Positions 1 through 9,102 of a stretch of DNA of 64,000 bases are shown here, one piece after another. The stretch spans positions 1,612,001-1,676,000 of the forward strand of contig NZ_JADNRN010000001.1 of the NCBI RefSeq assembly GCF_015595035.1, read 5' to 3'. The notes beneath the pieces are model-generated. The model ran no database searches. It saw nothing but the letters and a program-made list of their open reading frames with translations, and was not told the origin of the DNA. Position 1 is the stretch's first letter. Each line of letters opens with the position of its first letter. The DNA comes from Marinibium conchae (GTDB lineage Bacteria > Pseudomonadota > Gammaproteobacteria > Enterobacterales > Alteromonadaceae). The translations under genes and the position numbers were made by a program.

Positions 1-1
1 G

Positions 2-619
2 TTAGAGCTTACCAAGAACCGCTACGCTAGCTTCTTTTTAGCCACCATGGTATTAATCTGTTTGTGTTTTGCTATTTATATCTATCGAGTGTTCATTGCG
101 TCACGCCGAGCAAATAAAAAGCTACACTATTTAGCAAACTATGATGCCTTAACATCCTGCCTCAATCGCAGAGGATTTTTTAACGCGCTAAAAGACGTTG
201 ATGCCGAACACAATGCAAACGTAAACTATGCAATTATTATGGCCGACATCGATTACTTCAAGGCTGTAAATGATAATTACGGACACGATGCTGGCGACAT
301 GGTATTAGTTGAGGTAGGAAAAACCTTGAAAGCCAGAACTCGTAAAAATGACATTGTTGCTCGCTTCGGCGGAGAAGAATTTTGTATCGCGCTTCAAAGC
401 CTTGAGCCTGAGCAGGCAGAAAAAGTTGCTGAAGATATGCGTAAAAAAATTGAAGCCTTGACAATAGATGGCATCGAGATCACATGCAGCTTCGGCGTGG
501 CATACTCTAGCTCAGAGAAAGACGATTATACTGAGCTCATTTCTAAAGCCGACAAAGCACTTTATACTTCAAAGGCTAATGGTCGTAATCGAGTCACGGT
601 GAGTGAATCGCACAACTAA
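2..619 (+). CDS. Diguanylate cyclase (GGDEF), 5' end outside window
   Basis: Makes cyclic-di-GMP from two GTP. The reading frame is open back to base 2, so the N-terminal sensory part lies outside the window; the first ATG inside is at 47. What remains is one membrane helix followed by a complete GGDEF domain. The active-site motif is RFGGEEF, which is a functional variant. An RKND sequence sits five residues upstream of it and matches the RxxD inhibitory I-site, so product feedback inhibition is likely. The next feature is a tRNA on the other strand, so this gene probably ends its transcript. The domain call is firm; the signal sensed cannot be seen. Confidence 0.9.
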   Translation, partial: LELTKNRYASFFLATMVLICLCFAIYIYRVFIASRRANKKLHYLANYDALTSCLNRRGFFNALKDVDAEHNANVNYAIIMADIDYFKAVNDNYGHDAGDMVLVEVGKTLKARTRKNDIVARFGGEEFCIALQSLEPEQAEKVAEDMRKKIEALTIDGIEITCSFGVAYSSSEKDDYTELISKADKALYTSKANGRNRVTVSESHN

Positions 620-658
620 CCTATTCGTCTTGGGGCAAAACGTCGAGCTGTTTAGAAT

Positions 659-735
659 TGGTCGGTGTGAGAGGATTCGAACCTCCGACCCCTGACACCC
701 CATGACAGTGCGCTACCAAGCTGCGCCACACACCG
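659..735 (-). tRNA. tRNA-Pro (anticodon GGG)
   Basis: This 77-nt cloverleaf is read on the minus strand with an encoded CCA end. The acceptor stem CGGTGTG pairs with CACACCG. The D arm has GCGC/GCGC, the T arm has GGAGG with the TTCGAAT loop, and the anticodon loop ATGGGGT places GGG at positions 34-36, with G37 as is usual for proline tRNAs. The anticodon stem has a T-T mismatch that, from memory, also occurs in E. coli proL. It reads CCC and CCU codons. Confidence 0.95.
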
Positions 736-822
736 ACCGAAGTGCGCATTATATTTGCCAAGAATAAAAAAGCCAGCAATTTCTTTTAAAATCAGTGTTT
801 GCGAGCACTGGCCGCACAAAAT

Positions 823-3210
823 TTATGCTTTTTGTTTCAACTCATCGGCTTCGTCAAGCACAAAGCCCTCGACAAAAGCAGGTACATCATCAACGCAAAG
901 GGGCTTGGAAAAGTAGAAGCCTTGAATAGTGTAGCCACCTAATAAATTCACTTTTTCTAACTGGCTTTGCGTTTCGACCCCTTCTATTGTGACTGTCAGC
1001 GCCAAGCCTTTTGCTAGTTTGAGAATAACATCGACAATCGCACTTGACCTTGCCTCACCCGCTTCAGTGTCTAACTCAGAAATAAACGAGCGATCAATCT
1101 TTAAATTATCAATTGATAACTGCTGAAGATAAGACAAAGAAGAGAAACCGGTGCCAAAATCATCCAGCGCGATGCCAACACCTTGCTTCTTAAGTTGTTT
1201 TAACTTGCTGTTCACTTCAACAATATTTTCTATTATTGCTGACTCTGTAACTTCTAGCTCCAAACGAGCAGCTGGTAAGCCCGTAGTATTTAGCGTCTCT
1301 GTTACCATATCGAGAAAGTCTTCTTTTAAAAACTGTACGCCCGATACATTCACACATACTTTTACATCCGACGGCCAACTCAGCGCGTCTCGACAGGCTT
1401 GCTCTAAAACATACTTGCCAATTGCAATGATATGCCCGGTTTCTTCCGCCAACTCGATGAAGTCTGCAGGTGAAATCCGTCCTCTAACTGGATGTTCCCA
1501 TCTTACCAGCGCTTCTAAGCCAGTAACCTTCCCTTCAAAACTGTCTATCTGCGGTTGATATTCAACAAAGAACTGCTTTTCCTTCACCGCCAGCTTTAAA
1601 TCAGACATCATTTCAATACGTTTGTTATTCTGCTCTTCAATCTCAGCATCAAATATCGCAAACTGCCCTTTACCACTTGCTTTAGCTGCATACATTGCAA
1701 TGTCGGCTTTCTTAACGAGATCATTCAAAGCAACCCCATGTTGTGGTGCTATGCTCACGCCAATACTTGCCCTAACTTCAATTCGGCTATTTGTTAGCTT
1801 TACGGGGCTTTGAAAACATTCGAGAATTTGCGATGCTCTTCTACTTGCTTGTTTAAGCTCTGTACTGAGTAAAATGAACTCGTCACCACCAAGGCGCGCG
1901 ATCATCTCTTTCGGTTTCAACATTTTCTCAAGTCTTGATGCTAGTAGTTGAAGTAGTTTGTCGCCCTCGTGGTGACCAAATACATCGTTTACCTCCTTGA
2001 AGTTATCAAGATCGATCATCATGATCATAAAGGGAATGGCTCCTGACTCAAAGCGAGTAGCATACGAATTAAACTGAAAACGGTTGGGCAAGCCAGTAAG
2101 TAAGTCGGTTTTTGCTAGCTTCTCTATTTCGGCTTTGTGCGTGAACTCCGAGGTCACATCTTTGCACACGCCTCGCCATCCAATAATATGATTTTTGGCT
2201 CGCAATGGTTTACCCGAAAGCGACATCCATACAATTTCATCTTCAACATATAAAGGTAGTACGATTGCTGAGAACTCTTCAGTATTTTTAATCGCACTCG
2301 TTATTCTCTCAATACGTTTTTGATATTGATGTTCAGAGCAGTGAAAATGGCTAAGTAATAGGCCAGGTAAATCAAGTGTGGAAAGTTCTTCTTCGGAAAT
2401 GTTAACCGCTTGCATTACTTTTGTGGGGAGATGAGATAGCTTTCCATGCTCGTCAAGCTCCCAAAGCCAATCACTCACGTGATTTTCGAAATCACTCATC
2501 AGCACACTCATGGTTTGCTTTTGTGTTTCGGCTTGGATTTTTTGCATAGTTGCTTTGTTTTCAGCAGCAATTCGCAGTAAGTAGGTTTTATGCAAATTTA
2601 GCGTAATCGTGGCAACCAGACCGGCGTAAAACAATGTGATAAGACTTAATATCACGCTAAATGTGAAGTCATCTAACGTAAATCCAACATGTATTGATGT
2701 TACCGACAAGGGAACAACCCAGAAAAACGCCGCTCTTGGCACCATACACAGAGCAAATGCACCACCGCAAATCATACCTGTAATAAGTGCAACGAGCAGT
2801 AAACGCCCTTCCTCACTAGCGCTTGGAAATAAATAATAGACCAGAAAGCTGAAGCCTGCGGAAACCGAAAACGAGAATATGGAGTGTATTCGCATGGCGA
2901 CCACGTTGGAGATATAACTGCGGTTATTCCGCCAAAAGTACTCCGACCATATTAACCAACATACTGATATTGCGCACAGAAATGACACTGCACTGTTTAA
3001 CACTTGTGAGTTAGTGAAATCTTGAAACAGGAAGGCTAGCAATAAAGCATTTAAGAAATTAAAAGGTTGAGTGAGGTAGAGTAGTTTAGAAATCGACGAC
3101 AAGAGTTTGATTTCAACATCGTTAATTTGCTGAGTAGTTAAACCTAAGCTGTGCATCGATAACTGCTTTATTTGTACGATACTTGATAACTTGTGTTTAG
3201 TACTACTCAA
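823..3210 (-). CDS. Membrane GGDEF-EAL cyclic-di-GMP protein with PAS domain
   Basis: A 795-residue inner-membrane protein predicted to break down, and perhaps make, cyclic-di-GMP. About five to six hydrophobic helices (roughly residues 40-210) are followed by a PAS-like domain (about 235-355), a GGDEF domain with intact RLGGDEF (about 365-525) and an EAL domain (about 540-785). The EAL domain keeps LEALVRW, DDFGTGFSSL, KIDRSF and the TIEGVE glutamate, so phosphodiesterase activity is likely. The usual RxxD I-site before GGDEF reads KPKE, so the cyclase half lacks product inhibition or serves as a regulatory GTP-binding domain. It is separated from the dCTP deaminase gene by only 26 bp but need not share its function. 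Confidence 0.9.
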   Translation of the reverse strand: MSSTKHKLSSIVQIKQLSMHSLGLTTQQINDVEIKLLSSISKLLYLTQPFNFLNALLLAFLFQDFTNSQVLNSAVSFLCAISVCWLIWSEYFWRNNRSYISNVVAMRIHSIFSFSVSAGFSFLVYYLFPSASEEGRLLLVALITGMICGGAFALCMVPRAAFFWVVPLSVTSIHVGFTLDDFTFSVILSLITLFYAGLVATITLNLHKTYLLRIAAENKATMQKIQAETQKQTMSVLMSDFENHVSDWLWELDEHGKLSHLPTKVMQAVNISEEELSTLDLPGLLLSHFHCSEHQYQKRIERITSAIKNTEEFSAIVLPLYVEDEIVWMSLSGKPLRAKNHIIGWRGVCKDVTSEFTHKAEIEKLAKTDLLTGLPNRFQFNSYATRFESGAIPFMIMMIDLDNFKEVNDVFGHHEGDKLLQLLASRLEKMLKPKEMIARLGGDEFILLSTELKQASRRASQILECFQSPVKLTNSRIEVRASIGVSIAPQHGVALNDLVKKADIAMYAAKASGKGQFAIFDAEIEEQNNKRIEMMSDLKLAVKEKQFFVEYQPQIDSFEGKVTGLEALVRWEHPVRGRISPADFIELAEETGHIIAIGKYVLEQACRDALSWPSDVKVCVNVSGVQFLKEDFLDMVTETLNTTGLPAARLELEVTESAIIENIVEVNSKLKQLKKQGVGIALDDFGTGFSSLSYLQQLSIDNLKIDRSFISELDTEAGEARSSAIVDVILKLAKGLALTVTIEGVETQSQLEKVNLLGGYTIQGFYFSKPLCVDDVPAFVEGFVLDEADELKQKA

Positions 3211-3236
3211 ATCATATACCTACTGCGTTATACGCT

Positions 3237-3830
3237 TTATTTGCTTTTCTCGTCAGCACTTATCCGACTCGCGATGGCACCTATTTGGCCTTTATATTTA
3301 GCGTCTAGTCTAGCATTGTAGGGTTTTTCGGCTGAACCACTAAGAACTTCAAAACTAATAGCACCGATTTTCATGAGGGGTTTTAACGCAAGCGGTAATT
3401 TACCACTATTAAAAAATTCTAGTACGATTTGGCCCGACCAACCTGGGTCAATGCGGTGTGCAGTTACATGAACCATCAAACCTAAGCGCGCCAGCGACGA
3501 GCGACCGTCTAACCATCCAACTATGTTATCGGGAAGGGTAATTGACTCGTGCGTTACGGCAATCGCGAGTTCGCCAGGATGCAAATAAAATGAATCATCA
3601 TTCTCTATGCTTATTTCATCGCTCATCACCGAATCAAGTGCCTTTTGAACGTCTTCTTTTGGGCCACTGAGATCAATGTAAGGTGCGGCATGATCCTGAA
3701 ACACTCGAAACTTGTTGCTCAACCTGACATCGACAGTAACCCCACTAATCTGCTCATAGCTTGGTGAAGGCTCAATGACTATCTTTCCCTGTTGAAGATA
3801 TTTATAAATATCTTTATCGCATAAACGCAT
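3237..3830 (-). CDS. dcd: dCTP deaminase
   Basis: Converts dCTP to dUTP, the main source of dUMP for thymidylate synthesis in gammaproteobacteria. The protein has 197 residues, close to the roughly 193 of E. coli Dcd. It keeps the [13 protein letters not shown] segment, which carries the catalytic arginine and serine residues, the DPGWSG glycine-rich turn and the EFFNSG strand. It lies downstream of mrp on the same strand with a 150-bp gap, so it may have its own promoter. Family assignment is firm. Confidence 0.97.
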   Translation of the reverse strand: MRLCDKDIYKYLQQGKIVIEPSPSYEQISGVTVDVRLSNKFRVFQDHAAPYIDLSGPKEDVQKALDSVMSDEISIENDDSFYLHPGELAIAVTHESITLPDNIVGWLDGRSSLARLGLMVHVTAHRIDPGWSGQIVLEFFNSGKLPLALKPLMKIGAISFEVLSGSAEKPYNARLDAKYKGQIGAIASRISADEKSK

Positions 3831-3980
3831 TTGTTATTTTCCTTGAGCTAAAAATAGGTGTCGGTGGTTGAGTTTATCAAGCTGAAACAATACAAAAACA
3901 AAGCTAGTAAAGTCTCGATTGCCACTAAGTTAGGCCGAATTATGCTTGTTGATGCGATACCATGCAATAGCTTAAATGTG

Positions 3981-5117
3981 TTACTGGTTAACAATAGGTA
4001 TAACTAACTCAGGCTTATCACCTGAATGTCGGCTGACTACGGTATGCAACGGAAGTTCGCTGCCTACTTTCACACTGACCTTTTGCGCTACCTGTTGATA
4101 GACCCTACTTATGATCTGATCTGGTTGAGCGATTATTAAGGGTTTACCTGCATCAGCATGTTCTCGAATTAGCTTGCTCAAGGGTAATTCAGCTAATACA
4201 TCACAGTTATGTTCTTTAGCCAAGACCTGTGAACCACCTTGAGAAAAGGGATAAGACTTTTCGCCACAAGCACATTCAAAGTAGCTCATGTTTTCAACAA
4301 TCCCTAACACCGGAATGTTTAATTTCTCAAACATAGCAATGCCTTTTTTAGCATCAGCAGTCGCAATGGTTTGTGGCGTCGTAACTATCACTGCCGCACT
4401 CAAAGGCACCTGTTGGGCGAGAGTAAGGTGTATATCGCCTGTACCCGGTGGTAAGTCAACAATCAAATAATCGAGCAATGGCCACTTTGTTTCATATATC
4501 AACTGCTTGAGCGCCTTGGTTGCCATGGGGCCTCGCCAGATTGCTGCGCTACCACTGTCGACCAAATAGCCAATTGAGTTTGCCACCACACCATCAACAT
4601 TAATTGGATACATAGTTCGGTTATCTTCACTTTGCGGATGTGCTTCTGGGTTACCCAGCATGATAGGTACGGATGGGCCGTATATATCTGCATCCAATAT
4701 CCCAACTCTTGCTCCTTCAGCTTGCAAGGCATATGCAAGATTAACGCTTGTCGCAGATTTACCCACGCCTCCTTTACCCGACGATACTGCGATAACATTC
4801 TTTACGTTCGGTATCGGCGTTGCTTTTGCTGCTGTTATTGGCACATTGTAAGTGTATTTAAATTCGCAATTACGCAATACCGGCATCTTATCTACCAAGT
4901 TGTTGGTAAGCTCGTCCAGCGAGGAATTTGCGACGAAACCTAAACTAATTTCTACTATCTGCTTTTTGCCCTTTTCGAGCAGCTTTGAAGACGCCAATGC
5001 AACCACCGCATCAGGATTAATAGTTAGCTCAGTAATATTAAAAAAATCCAAGATATGCTGTTGAATTTCGCTATTTCTTTCTAGTTTTGATTTTGAAAAT
5101 AACACCGAACACTCCAA
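3981..5117 (-). CDS. mrp: Mrp/ApbC iron-sulfur carrier ATPase
   Basis: A P-loop ATPase of the Mrp/NBP35 family that carries and transfers [4Fe-4S] clusters. The 378-residue protein has an N-terminal MIP18-like domain (about 15-90) and an ATPase domain starting at the deviant Walker A motif SSGKGGVGKS (about residue 112). The DADIYGPS and DLPPGTGD motifs are present. The cluster-binding CxxC of E. coli Mrp is replaced by ECACG, that is CxC, near residue 280. It is divergent from metG with about 130 bp between them, the usual mrp-metG arrangement of gammaproteobacteria. Confidence 0.95.
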   Translation of the reverse strand: MECSVLFSKSKLERNSEIQQHILDFFNITELTINPDAVVALASSKLLEKGKKQIVEISLGFVANSSLDELTNNLVDKMPVLRNCEFKYTYNVPITAAKATPIPNVKNVIAVSSGKGGVGKSATSVNLAYALQAEGARVGILDADIYGPSVPIMLGNPEAHPQSEDNRTMYPINVDGVVANSIGYLVDSGSAAIWRGPMATKALKQLIYETKWPLLDYLIVDLPPGTGDIHLTLAQQVPLSAAVIVTTPQTIATADAKKGIAMFEKLNIPVLGIVENMSYFECACGEKSYPFSQGGSQVLAKEHNCDVLAELPLSKLIREHADAGKPLIIAQPDQIISRVYQQVAQKVSVKVGSELPLHTVVSRHSGDKPELVIPIVNQ

Positions 5118-5247
5118 GGGGCTTAACTAGTTGTTATTAGATACGTGATAAATCTGCTAAAAGCGCTGAATTTCGTAATGCAAAACGCCCTTGTTTGGGC
5201 TACCATCTGCGCATTATTTAATATTTGCGGATTCTGTACTACTTACT

Positions 5248-7344
5248 ATGTCTTCTACTCTTGCTAGCGCGACCTCAAAACGTCGCATACTTGTTACCAG
5301 CGCCTTACCCTATGCAAATGGTTCTATTCATCTGGGCCACTTACTAGAGCACATTCAAACCGACATTTGGACACGTTTCCAACGCATGCGCGGGCACGAA
5401 TGTTACAGCGTTTGTGCCGACGATGCACATGGTACACCGGTAATGTTAAAAGCACAGGAGTTGGGTATTACACCTGAGCAAATGGTGGCACAGACTCGCG
5501 CTGAACATCACCAAGATTTGCTCGATTTTCATGTTGATTACAACAACTATTATGTGACTCACTCGGAAGAAAACAAAGAACTTTGTGAGTTAGTTTACAA
5601 TCGACTCAATGATGCTGGCTATATTAGTAAGAAAACCATAAGTCAGCTTTACGATCCAGAAAAAGAAATGTTTCTTCCTGATCGTTTCGTGAAGGGCGAC
5701 TGCCCAAGTTGTGGCGCTGAAAACCAAAATGGTGATAACTGCGATGTATGTAGTGCAACCTATAGCCCGACAGAAGTTAAAAACCCTCGTTCAGTAGTAT
5801 CTGGTGCTACGCCTATATTGAAAGACTCTGAGCACTTTTTCTTCGATTTGCCTAAGTTTGAGGGCATGCTAAAAGAGTGGATACGCTCAGGCGCCATCAA
5901 AAATGAGATGGCAAACAAGCTAGAAGAGTGGTTTGAGCAAGGGCTTCAACAATGGGACATTAGCCGAGATGCCCCTTATTTTGGATTTGAAATACCTGGC
6001 GCACCCAATAAGTTTTTCTACGTGTGGGTTGATGCTCCGGTTGGCTACATGGCAAGTTTTAAAAACTTCTGTAACGCTAATGACATAGATGATACTCCCT
6101 TTTGGGCTCAAGATACTGATACCGAGCTTTACCACTTTATTGGCAAAGATATTACCTACTTCCATTGCCTGTTTTGGCCTGCAATGTTGGAGGGAGCCGG
6201 CTTTAGAAAGCCTACTGGTGTAAATATTCACGGTTTTGTGACGGTAAATGGAGCCAAAATGTCTAAATCGACTGGCACCTTTATAAAAGCGCGTACTTAC
6301 CTCGAGCATTTAAATCCAGAGTATTTGCGCTACTACTTCGCCTCAAAGCTTAATGATAGCGTGACCGACATCGACCTTAACTTTGAAGATTTCGTACAAA
6401 AAGTTAATTCAGACTTAGTCGGCAAGGTCGTCAACATTGCATCGAGATGCGCTGGTTTCATTACGAAGCGCTTCGACGGCAAGCTTTCTGATAGCATTGA
6501 AAACCCTGAGCTTCTTAAAGAATTTCAAGATGCCAGCGAAGGGATAGCACAAGATATCGAAGCACGTCATTATCACAAAGCCATACGCGACATAATGGCC
6601 CTTGCCGACAAAGCAAATCAATATATCGACACACAAGCGCCATGGGTGACAGTGAAAGACGAAGATAAACAAGCTCTCACTCACGATGTTTGCTCTCTTG
6701 GCATTCATATGTTTCGCGTATTAGTGATTTACCTCACACCGGTAATGCCGAAATTATCTGCACAAGCGCAAGCTTTTCTTAATGACGAATTTACATGGGA
6801 AAGCGCTCAAGAAGTGCTTACTGGCAAGCCAATTAACAAGTTTAAAGCTTTGCTACAGCGTGTTGAGATGGACAAAGTAAATGCCATTATCGCGGATTCA
6901 AAGGAAAGCTTGGCGCCCAAGGCTGACGTTAGCAATACAAAAAAAGCTAGCAAAGCAAACAACGAACAAGGCGGCGAAGATTCAAATGTAAGCCCACTCG
7001 AGCGCGATCCTATTGGTGAGACCATCAGTTTTGACGATTTTGCGAAGGTAGACTTACGCGTTGCTCGCATTGCTAAAGCTGAACATGTTGAAAAAGCCGA
7101 TAAACTGCTGCGCTTAGAGTTAGATTTGGGTGGCGAGACAAAACAAGTATTTGCGGGTATTAAGTCAGCTTATCAACCGCAAGACCTCGAAGGTAAACTC
7201 ACTGTAATGGTGGCTAACCTCGCGCCCCGAAAAATGCGCTTTGGCATGTCAGAAGGTATGGTGCTTGCCGCTGGCCCTGGCGGGAGTGACTTGTTTATTT
7301 TAGAACCTCATGAAGGCGCTCAGCCAGGAATGAAAGTTAAATAG
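5248..7344 (+). CDS. metG: Methionyl-tRNA synthetase
   Basis: Charges tRNA-Met. The catalytic domain carries the HIGH-type motif HLGH near the N-terminus, the zinc-binding knuckle CPSC...CDVC (about residues 145-165) and GAKMSKST as the KMSKS loop (about 335). A linker near residue 560 rich in K, A and N leads to a C-terminal OB-fold tRNA-binding and dimerisation domain beginning [13 protein letters not shown] chose the ATG at 5248 (698 residues) because the frame upstream to 5191 adds an atypical hydrophobic extension, while [20 protein letters not shown] starts as the family does. Confidence 0.97.
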   Translation: MSSTLASATSKRRILVTSALPYANGSIHLGHLLEHIQTDIWTRFQRMRGHECYSVCADDAHGTPVMLKAQELGITPEQMVAQTRAEHHQDLLDFHVDYNNYYVTHSEENKELCELVYNRLNDAGYISKKTISQLYDPEKEMFLPDRFVKGDCPSCGAENQNGDNCDVCSATYSPTEVKNPRSVVSGATPILKDSEHFFFDLPKFEGMLKEWIRSGAIKNEMANKLEEWFEQGLQQWDISRDAPYFGFEIPGAPNKFFYVWVDAPVGYMASFKNFCNANDIDDTPFWAQDTDTELYHFIGKDITYFHCLFWPAMLEGAGFRKPTGVNIHGFVTVNGAKMSKSTGTFIKARTYLEHLNPEYLRYYFASKLNDSVTDIDLNFEDFVQKVNSDLVGKVVNIASRCAGFITKRFDGKLSDSIENPELLKEFQDASEGIAQDIEARHYHKAIRDIMALADKANQYIDTQAPWVTVKDEDKQALTHDVCSLGIHMFRVLVIYLTPVMPKLSAQAQAFLNDEFTWESAQEVLTGKPINKFKALLQRVEMDKVNAIIADSKESLAPKADVSNTKKASKANNEQGGEDSNVSPLERDPIGETISFDDFAKVDLRVARIAKAEHVEKADKLLRLELDLGGETKQVFAGIKSAYQPQDLEGKLTVMVANLAPRKMRFGMSEGMVLAAGPGGSDLFILEPHEGAQPGMKVK

Positions 7345-7375
7345 CAAGCTTAACAACGTTAAACGCGACAAGGAA

Positions 7376-8125
7376 TTAGCGGGTTCTCACTTTTGAGTGC
7401 CCCACCCTCGCGTTAGCAGTGGCAAAGCGTGGTTTCTTGACTTTCCATTTGGGTTTGATGGTCGACAATGGAATTTCTCGTTTTCGTGCAACAATAACGT
7501 ACATTGAACTGAGCATCGGTAAATAACGCTTACAAAATGACTGCAAGCGTGACCCTTGATGCCAGCGCTTCCCTGCGAACAATGACGAATACATAATGTA
7601 TTCAGTCTCAATAATTTCGAAGCCTAGCAGTTGTAACCAATCTTTGATCCTATTTGCCGTAAAAAAACGTCCTTGATGCAACAAATTTCCTTTGTTAACG
7701 GGGAAGTATTTTAATATACCGGCAACGCTGAAAGGATTAAAACCGGCAATAATCACTTGCCCATTGGCTGTGATAGCGCGGTCTACCTCTCGAAGGATTT
7801 GATGAGGATCTTGGGCAAAGTCTAATTCAGCGGCTAATAAAAAACCGTCCACTGAAGAATTTTGCAGAGGCAAGTCGCTTGATACGCCGCGTACATCAGA
7901 AAATGATGATTCTGGTTCCGTCAGGTTAACAATATGCTTAATTGGCGAGTTGTTGAGTGGAATGCTGCTACTCAATGAGCCTAATCGAACAAAATGATAG
8001 CCGAAAATACGCGCTACAAGAGGCTCACAAGCAAGCGTCAACTCTTCTTTGATAAGTTGCCCTTGGCTAATGTCATCCCACGCCTGCGGATATTTAGGTT
8101 TTTGCTGACTCAGTGCTGCGCGCAT
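7376..8125 (-). CDS. YafS-like methyltransferase-fold protein
   Basis: A 249-residue protein of the Methyltransf_11 type related to YafS, which in E. coli also neighbours gloB. The later part of the SAM-dependent fold is visible: a D-x-LP-like strand (SSDLPLQNSSVDGFLL), LREVDRAITANGQVIIAGFNP as the post-motif III segment, and a basic tail. The glycine-rich SAM motif I is not obvious; its place is taken by FVRLGSLSSSIPL. Substrate unknown. It is divergent from gloB with a shared 112-bp upstream region. Confidence 0.75.
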   Translation of the reverse strand: MRAALSQQKPKYPQAWDDISQGQLIKEELTLACEPLVARIFGYHFVRLGSLSSSIPLNNSPIKHIVNLTEPESSFSDVRGVSSDLPLQNSSVDGFLLAAELDFAQDPHQILREVDRAITANGQVIIAGFNPFSVAGILKYFPVNKGNLLHQGRFFTANRIKDWLQLLGFEIIETEYIMYSSLFAGKRWHQGSRLQSFCKRYLPMLSSMYVIVARKREIPLSTIKPKWKVKKPRFATANARVGHSKVRTR

Positions 8126-8237
8126 CGAACTCTTTTGTTAGAAATAAAGTATAATAGTAGCAAACGCGGTTGAAGCGCAAGCAAGCCCTACTTTTGTGTC
8201 CCGCTATATGAACTGATCTTGGAGTAATTGAAGACCT

Positions 8238-9005
8238 ATGCATAATATAGAAGCAATACCGGCATTCAGTGACAACTATATTTGGTGTATGCATGACGGT
8301 GAAAATGCAATCGTTGTTGACCCCGGTGATGCCGCCCCAGTTAATGCGATGTTGAAGAACAAAGGTCTGCAACTAAAGGCCGTTTTAATTACCCATCATC
8401 ATCATGACCACACTGGTGGCATAGCCGAACTCAGCGCTTCTTGGCCAACGCTACAAGTATTTGGCCCAGACAACAATAGAATTAGAGGCATCACCCACAA
8501 GTTAGTTGAAGGCGACAGCCTGAACATTAAGTATCCGAGCGTAAAGCTTAAAGTGATGGAAATTCCTGGGCATACGATGGATCACATCGGCTACTTTAAT
8601 GATGAACTCATCTTTTGTGGCGATACTCTTTTTTCTGCAGGCTGCGGGCGCATGTTTGAAGGAACTCCAGAGCTATTTCATGCTTCGTTACAAAAAATAG
8701 CAAATTTAGCTGGCGATACTAAGGTATATTGCACCCACGAATATACTCAAGCCAATGTTGATTTTGCACTGCATATAACACCGCACAACAAAGCTTTAAA
8801 AGAATACGCTAAATGGGTAGCCGGCACGCGCTCTAGCGGTCAGATTACATTGCCTTCGACTATTAAGGTGCAAAAAGACATTAACCCTTTTTTGCGTTGC
8901 GATGATGAGCAAACTCGAAAAAGTATTGAGTCAATAATGAACTTATCGGCGACTAAACCTGTCGAAGTTTTTGCTGCATTGCGTGCTTGCAAAGACAATT
9001 TTTAA
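8238..9005 (+). CDS. gloB: Hydroxyacylglutathione hydrolase (glyoxalase II)
   Basis: Hydrolyses S-lactoylglutathione to lactate and glutathione, the second step of methylglyoxal detoxification. The 255-residue metallo-beta-lactamase-fold enzyme has the dinuclear metal motif THHHHDHTGG (about residue 53), GHTMDHIGY, the bridging aspartate in FCGDTLFSAGCGR and the CTHEYTQAN histidine. It keeps the C-terminal glutathione-binding domain. It is followed after 97 bp by mltD on the same strand. Confidence 0.97.
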   Translation: MHNIEAIPAFSDNYIWCMHDGENAIVVDPGDAAPVNAMLKNKGLQLKAVLITHHHHDHTGGIAELSASWPTLQVFGPDNNRIRGITHKLVEGDSLNIKYPSVKLKVMEIPGHTMDHIGYFNDELIFCGDTLFSAGCGRMFEGTPELFHASLQKIANLAGDTKVYCTHEYTQANVDFALHITPHNKALKEYAKWVAGTRSSGQITLPSTIKVQKDINPFLRCDDEQTRKSIESIMNLSATKPVEVFAALRACKDNF

Positions 9006-9102
9006 CATGGCTATTATTGTGTGCAATGCTGCCGATAAAAGATAAAATAAAAACAAAGAAATGCTTCAACCTGAAAGCATTCATGCGCTAAATTAGGATT
9101 TC

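Noticed and set aside
4499-4798. Open frames overlapping mrp on both strands
   Set aside because: They lie inside a well-supported gene, lack recognisable domains and have unusual composition; they are shadows.
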